Assembly (NCBI GenBank): GCA_964498065.1
Contig: CAZCFZ010000017.1
Coordinates: forward strand, 5,394-69,393
Reading direction: 5' to 3'
Length of the DNA stretch: 64,000 nt
Origin: FEN-1297 sp964498065
GTDB lineage: Bacteria; Bacteroidota; Ignavibacteria; Ignavibacteriales; Ignavibacteriaceae
Positions within the stretch are counted from its first letter, which is position 1. The number at the start of each line of letters is the position of its first letter. Both the position numbers and the translations under genes were made by a program. Of this stretch, positions 60,673 through 64,000 are shown piece after piece. Below the pieces are notes generated by a model. It was not told the origin of the DNA and ran no database searches. It worked only from the letters and a program-made list of their open reading frames with translations.

Positions 60673-62445
60673 ATGACATTTTTTAGTGAAATTAAATCTG
60701 TAAAAGCAGGCTTAATATTCATCCTGATTCTAATAATCGGAATAGGGGTTGCTTCCTACAGAAATATTAATGAAGTTTTTCAATCCGCCGAATTAAGAAC
60801 TAATTCATACAATGTATTAAATTCCTTGGAAGATGTTTTAGCTCAAATTGTAACTGCCGAAGAAAGTCAAAGAAGTTTTATTATTACCGGGGATGAATCT
60901 TATCTGGAACCATATAATAAGGGTTATAAAAATGCTATTTCGGACCTCGCTAATTTGAAATCTTTATTGAAAGACAGCAAATCACAATTAAATAAGCTTC
61001 ATCAATATGATACTTTACTTGTTTATAGGTTTAACAGTTTGCAGACTACTATTGATATTAGAAAAAAAGGGGACTTTGCAGGTGCTGCAATGAGGCTTCG
61101 GTTAAGAGTAGGCAGAAGATTCATGGACAAAATATATGAATTAACTGCAAGTATGGAGGCGGAAGAATATAATTTGCTTCAAAATAGGGATAAGTTGTTA
61201 GTTACTAATGTTAAGAACACTTTTATTACAATAATAGTAGGAACATTAGTCAGCTGTATAATATTTTTAACTGTGTTTTATATTCTCGATAGAGAGATTG
61301 GAGTAAGGAAAAAAGTTGAGCATGCTATCCGGCGGGAAATGGAATTTTCCGACAGATTATTAAACAGCAGTATTGACGGAATCGTAGCATTTGACAGCGA
61401 CTGCAAATATACCCTATGGAATCCCGGTATGGAAACGATGACCGGAATAAATAAAACAAAAGCGTTGGGTAAAAGTGCTTTTGAGGTATTGCCGTTTTTA
61501 AAAGAAATCGGCGAGGATAAATATTTTTATGAAACATTAAAAGGTAATTATGTAATTGCTAAAGACAGATGGTTTTATATTCCTGAAACCGGTAAAGAAG
61601 GCTATTTTGAAGCATATTACTCGCCTTTGTTTGACCCGGATAAAAAAGTAATCGGGGGTATTGCAATAATTAGAGATAGTACCCAGCGGAAATATGGTTT
61701 GGAAGCGCTTGAACGTTCAAAAGAAGAATTGGAACGAAGGGTAATAGAAAGAACTTCCGCACTTTCAAAAGTAAATGAGGATCTTAGAAATGAAATAATT
61801 GAAAGAAAAAGAGCAGAAGAAAAAATTAATGCTTCTTTACAGGAAAAAGTTGTATTGTTAAGGGAAATACATCATAGGGTGAAAAATAATCTTCAGGTTA
61901 TCTCCAGTCTTCTCAATTTACAATCCTGGTATATTGAAGACAAAAAGTCGCTTGAAATATTTCGGGAGAGCCAAACACGGGTTCGTTCTATGGCTCTTAT
62001 ACATGAGAAATTATATCAGTCAAAGGATCTAAATAAAATTGAATTCTCGGAATATATTGAGTCTTTGATTAAAGATTTATTTAAGTCGTATAATATAGAT
62101 TTCGATAGAATAAAATTAAACAGTAAACTGGAGGGAATTTTCTTTGAAATTGATACTGCAATATTATGCGGACTTATTATTAACGAACTGGTTTCAAATT
62201 CTTTAAAACATGCATTCCCTTTAAATAAAAAAGGTGAAATATTTATAAGTCTTGATAAAGATGATAATAACAAATATACTTTAATACTAAAAGATAATGG
62301 TATCGGATTCCCCCCAAATGTTGATTTTAGAAAAACCGAATCTTTAGGACTTCAATTAGTCACAACTCTTACCGAGCAGCTAGGAGGCACAATTGAATTA
62401 CATAAAAACGGTTATACCGAGTTTATTATTGCATTCAATGCTTAA
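60673..62445 (+). CDS. CHASE3-PAS sensor histidine kinase (HisKA_2)
   Basis: A 590-aa membrane kinase. Two membrane helices (about 10-27 and 181-204) flank a CHASE3-type extracytoplasmic sensor (about 35-175, with AEESQRSFIITGDESYLEPY). A PAS domain (about 225-340) is followed by a coiled coil, HisKA_2 with EIHHRVKNNLQ (phospho-His 400/401), and HATPase with NELVSNSLKHAF and DNGIGFP. The HisKA_2 type often signals to stand-alone receivers; the single-domain receiver gene 115 bp downstream is the natural partner. Confidence 0.93.
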   Translation: MTFFSEIKSVKAGLIFILILIIGIGVASYRNINEVFQSAELRTNSYNVLNSLEDVLAQIVTAEESQRSFIITGDESYLEPYNKGYKNAISDLANLKSLLKDSKSQLNKLHQYDTLLVYRFNSLQTTIDIRKKGDFAGAAMRLRLRVGRRFMDKIYELTASMEAEEYNLLQNRDKLLVTNVKNTFITIIVGTLVSCIIFLTVFYILDREIGVRKKVEHAIRREMEFSDRLLNSSIDGIVAFDSDCKYTLWNPGMETMTGINKTKALGKSAFEVLPFLKEIGEDKYFYETLKGNYVIAKDRWFYIPETGKEGYFEAYYSPLFDPDKKVIGGIAIIRDSTQRKYGLEALERSKEELERRVIERTSALSKVNEDLRNEIIERKRAEEKINASLQEKVVLLREIHHRVKNNLQVISSLLNLQSWYIEDKKSLEIFRESQTRVRSMALIHEKLYQSKDLNKIEFSEYIESLIKDLFKSYNIDFDRIKLNSKLEGIFFEIDTAILCGLIINELVSNSLKHAFPLNKKGEIFISLDKDDNNKYTLILKDNGIGFPPNVDFRKTESLGLQLVTTLTEQLGGTIELHKNGYTEFIIAFNA

Positions 62446-62560
62446 TACATTTGCCTAAATCACAAAATTAAAGCAGCAATTCAATTTAATGCTTTGGTCA
62501 CAATAAAATTTCCACAATAAGACTATTTTTAAATAATGTTTTTCAAATGGCAAGGAATAT

Positions 62561-62932
62561 ATGGCAATCAAGAATATAATGGTTGTTGAAGACGACTATA
62601 TAATAGCATTGGATATTAAGAAAAGCGTAAAAGGTTTCGGGTATGATGTACCCGTTGTTGTACATTCGGGTGAAGAAGCAATTGCAGCTGCTGGAAAATT
62701 TAAACCCGACTTAATATTAATGGATATTATGCTTGAGGGTGAACTTAACGGTTTGGAAGCCGGACAATTAATTTGGAAAAATTTAAGAGTACCTATTATT
62801 TATATAACATCTTATTTTGATGACAGCACTTTACGGAATGAAATCCATTCATCATTTAATTATGATTATTTAATCAAACCTTTTAAGACCAGCGATTTAA
62901 AAACAAAAATTGAAAGTTTTCTTTATTCTTAA
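62561..62932 (+). CDS. Stand-alone response regulator receiver protein
   Basis: A 123-aa single REC domain. Acid pocket E10-D11-D12 (VVEDDYIIA), phospho-acceptor D55 (LILMDIML), conserved Thr/Ser in YITSYFD and Lys106 in LIKPF. No output domain, so it works by protein contact or phosphotransfer. It pairs with the upstream CHASE3/HisKA_2 kinase by position and by the usual association of that kinase type with such receivers. Confidence 0.93.
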   Translation: MAIKNIMVVEDDYIIALDIKKSVKGFGYDVPVVVHSGEEAIAAAGKFKPDLILMDIMLEGELNGLEAGQLIWKNLRVPIIYITSYFDDSTLRNEIHSSFNYDYLIKPFKTSDLKTKIESFLYS

Positions 62933-62975
62933 TTTTTTGGGGGGAATTAAAAAATATTTTTTACCGAGTACGGAT

Positions 62976-63314
62976 TTACTTTGCCAGATGTTTTGCCAGA
63001 TGATCCCACCAGTCATCTTTAATAATTTCATATTTGGCCTTTTGTCTTTTATCTAAAAGAGCTTCAACTTTCTCCAAAGTTTTTTCTTTATCTTTATCTG
63101 TTCTAACTTTTAATGCCAAATAGGAATTGATAATGGTTTCTACTTGTGAAGTTTGACTATCCGAAAGTAGAATTTTTTGCTGAAGTTTAGTGGCGGCAGT
63201 ATTGGCTAAACTTATTTTTTTCACTGATTTTGAAGTGTCTCTTTGAGCGGGTTTTATATTAGTTGAAAATAAAAGTATAGTAGAAATTACTAATATCGCA
63301 AATAAGGCTTTCAT
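62976..63314 (-). CDS. Small exported protein of unknown function (112 aa)
   Basis: A signal peptide (about 1-24, ending IKPAQ) precedes a helical, Lys/Glu-rich mature region. ILLSDSQTSQVETIINSYLALK and VEALLDKRQKAKYEIIKDDWW (each about 20 residues) resemble the LTxxQ-type helices of Spy/CpxP-like periplasmic proteins, where DKRQKAKY would match the second motif. This relationship is tentative. It is convergent with the receiver gene. Confidence 0.7.
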   Translation of the reverse strand: MKALFAILVISTILLFSTNIKPAQRDTSKSVKKISLANTAATKLQQKILLSDSQTSQVETIINSYLALKVRTDKDKEKTLEKVEALLDKRQKAKYEIIKDDWWDHLAKHLAK

Positions 63315-63539
63315 TTTATCTCTTCCCTAATATTTAATGTTGTTCGTATAAAACTAATATGATCAATGTTTAATGTCAATAACATAAATCAAAGTCCGGG
63401 AAATACCCGTTATTTTTACATTTATATACAATAACATGAATGTACAATACGATATTTAGTCGGAATAAAATGATTCAAGAAAAATAATTTTATAATTATT
63501 TATGATTTGAGTAAATTTAAAGTTTAAAAATTAGAAATT

Positions 63540-64000
63540 GTGAATTTATTAGAAGAAAAAGCATTCAAAATAATTTCAAATTATTTAAGACTTTTAGACG
63601 AACACAAACTGGAAATAACTGAAATTGTAAAAAAGCCATATAATTTTGAAGTTAACATCTCTGACAATAAACAACTTGTTAAACTGCTTGTATATTTCGG
63701 CAAGAAAGGGAATAAAACAGTTGTACAAGGAGATAATTCTAGTAAATTATTTTTATTAGTTAATAATTTAATTTTCGGCGAATCGTTATTTGAATATGAA
63801 GATGGTCGGTTTAATGAACCGGAAGAATATATTGGTACGGATGAATCGGGAAAAGGCGATTATTTTGGCCCTTTGGTTGTAGCAGGTGTCTATTCAGGAA
63901 AGAAAAATCTAGAATCTTTAAAAAGGTTGGGCGTTAAGGATAGTAAACTATTTACGGATGCTTCTATTAGAAAAATTGCTAAAGAAATAAGAAATATTAT
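63540..64000 (+). CDS. rnhC: Ribonuclease HIII, 3' partial
   Basis: The reading frame starts with GTG at 63540 (VNLLEEKAFKIIS) and runs off the window after 153 codons. An N-terminal DUF3378/TBP-like substrate-binding domain (about 1-88) is followed by the catalytic core EYIGTDESGKGDYFGPLVV with the Asp-Glu active-site pair, then LKRLGVKDSKLF with a further catalytic Asp. The N-terminal domain plus GTDESGKGDYFGP distinguishes RNase HIII from HII. It removes RNA from RNA-DNA hybrids. Confidence 0.92.
   Translation, partial: MNLLEEKAFKIISNYLRLLDEHKLEITEIVKKPYNFEVNISDNKQLVKLLVYFGKKGNKTVVQGDNSSKLFLLVNNLIFGESLFEYEDGRFNEPEEYIGTDESGKGDYFGPLVVAGVYSGKKNLESLKRLGVKDSKLFTDASIRKIAKEIRNI

Noticed and set aside
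1..64000. CRISPR arrays, toxin-antitoxin pairs, prophage or restriction genes
   Set aside because: No regularly spaced direct repeats and no recognisable genes of these classes were seen on either strand.

Overview
The window is about 64 kb of AT-rich (by eye roughly two-thirds A+T), gene-dense bacterial chromosome. It looks like a Gram-negative member of the Fibrobacteres-Chlorobi-Bacteroidetes (FCB) group, and the gene content best fits an Ignavibacteria/Chlorobi-type lineage. The main reasons are a CarboxypepD-type TonB-dependent receptor, a GHL10 (DUF187) lipoprotein-like hydrolase, a DUF2851 gene, FCB-style promoters of the form TTG-N20-TANNTTTG, TTG/GTG starts and weak Shine-Dalgarno sites. 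It is probably a draft assembly: a run of exactly 100 N (46907-47006) interrupts pyrF. I see no rRNA, tRNA, CRISPR array, prophage or insertion sequence. This is mostly core chromosome.

Layout. 1-2163: 3' part of a tandem FKBP peptidyl-prolyl isomerase, converging on a translationally coupled pair (fructosamine/ribulosamine-3-kinase family plus low-molecular-weight phosphatase) that looks like a protein-deglycation unit. 2276-4852: GHL10 and 7Fe-type ferredoxin genes, with three different GTCAT-bounded palindromic repeats between them. 4927-8983 (minus): feoA-feoB, then a probable fur-metallohydrolase-yjbQ operon. 9247-14894: a PAS/GAF histidine kinase, a DJ-1/PfpI protein, small proteins, a TetR regulator with a SHOCT protein, and an M15 peptidase. 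14966-18017 (minus): nitrogen operon glnK - outer-membrane porin - amt, ended by a strong terminator.

18410-28962: asnS followed by nuoJ-K-L-M, then an NhaD/CitMHS-type ion transporter and an unknown 121-aa protein, then nuoN and the NAD(P)HX repair gene nnrDE. The rest of complex I is not here. 29188-34750: TonB, DUF218, nusB, an MFS transporter and a secreted Sel1-repeat protein. 35464-48822: a long co-directional block, pyrG - TPR - purN - purH - mreB - mreC - mreD - mrdA(PBP2) - rodA - pyrF - small ORF - DUF2851, mixing nucleotide synthesis with the complete elongasome core. 48827-51172 (minus): etfB-etfA with a bifunctional nuclease. 51484-55269: clpS, typA, pepD. 55291-60061: a SET-domain protein, a class-A beta-lactamase-like protein without an export signal, and a large TonB-dependent receptor. 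60673-64000: a CHASE3/HisKA_2 kinase with its receiver protein, a small secreted protein, and the start of an RNase HIII gene that runs off the end.

I did not find a clear-cut new defence or mobile system. The most interesting signals are (i) the GTCAT hairpin repeats, whose variable stem triplets covary between copies, (ii) the ion transporter and unknown ORF embedded between nuoM and nuoN, (iii) the deglycation pair with a conserved P-loop Cys, (iv) a cluster of three inverted AAGGT half-sites upstream of glnK, and (v) the signal-less beta-lactamase fold protein.
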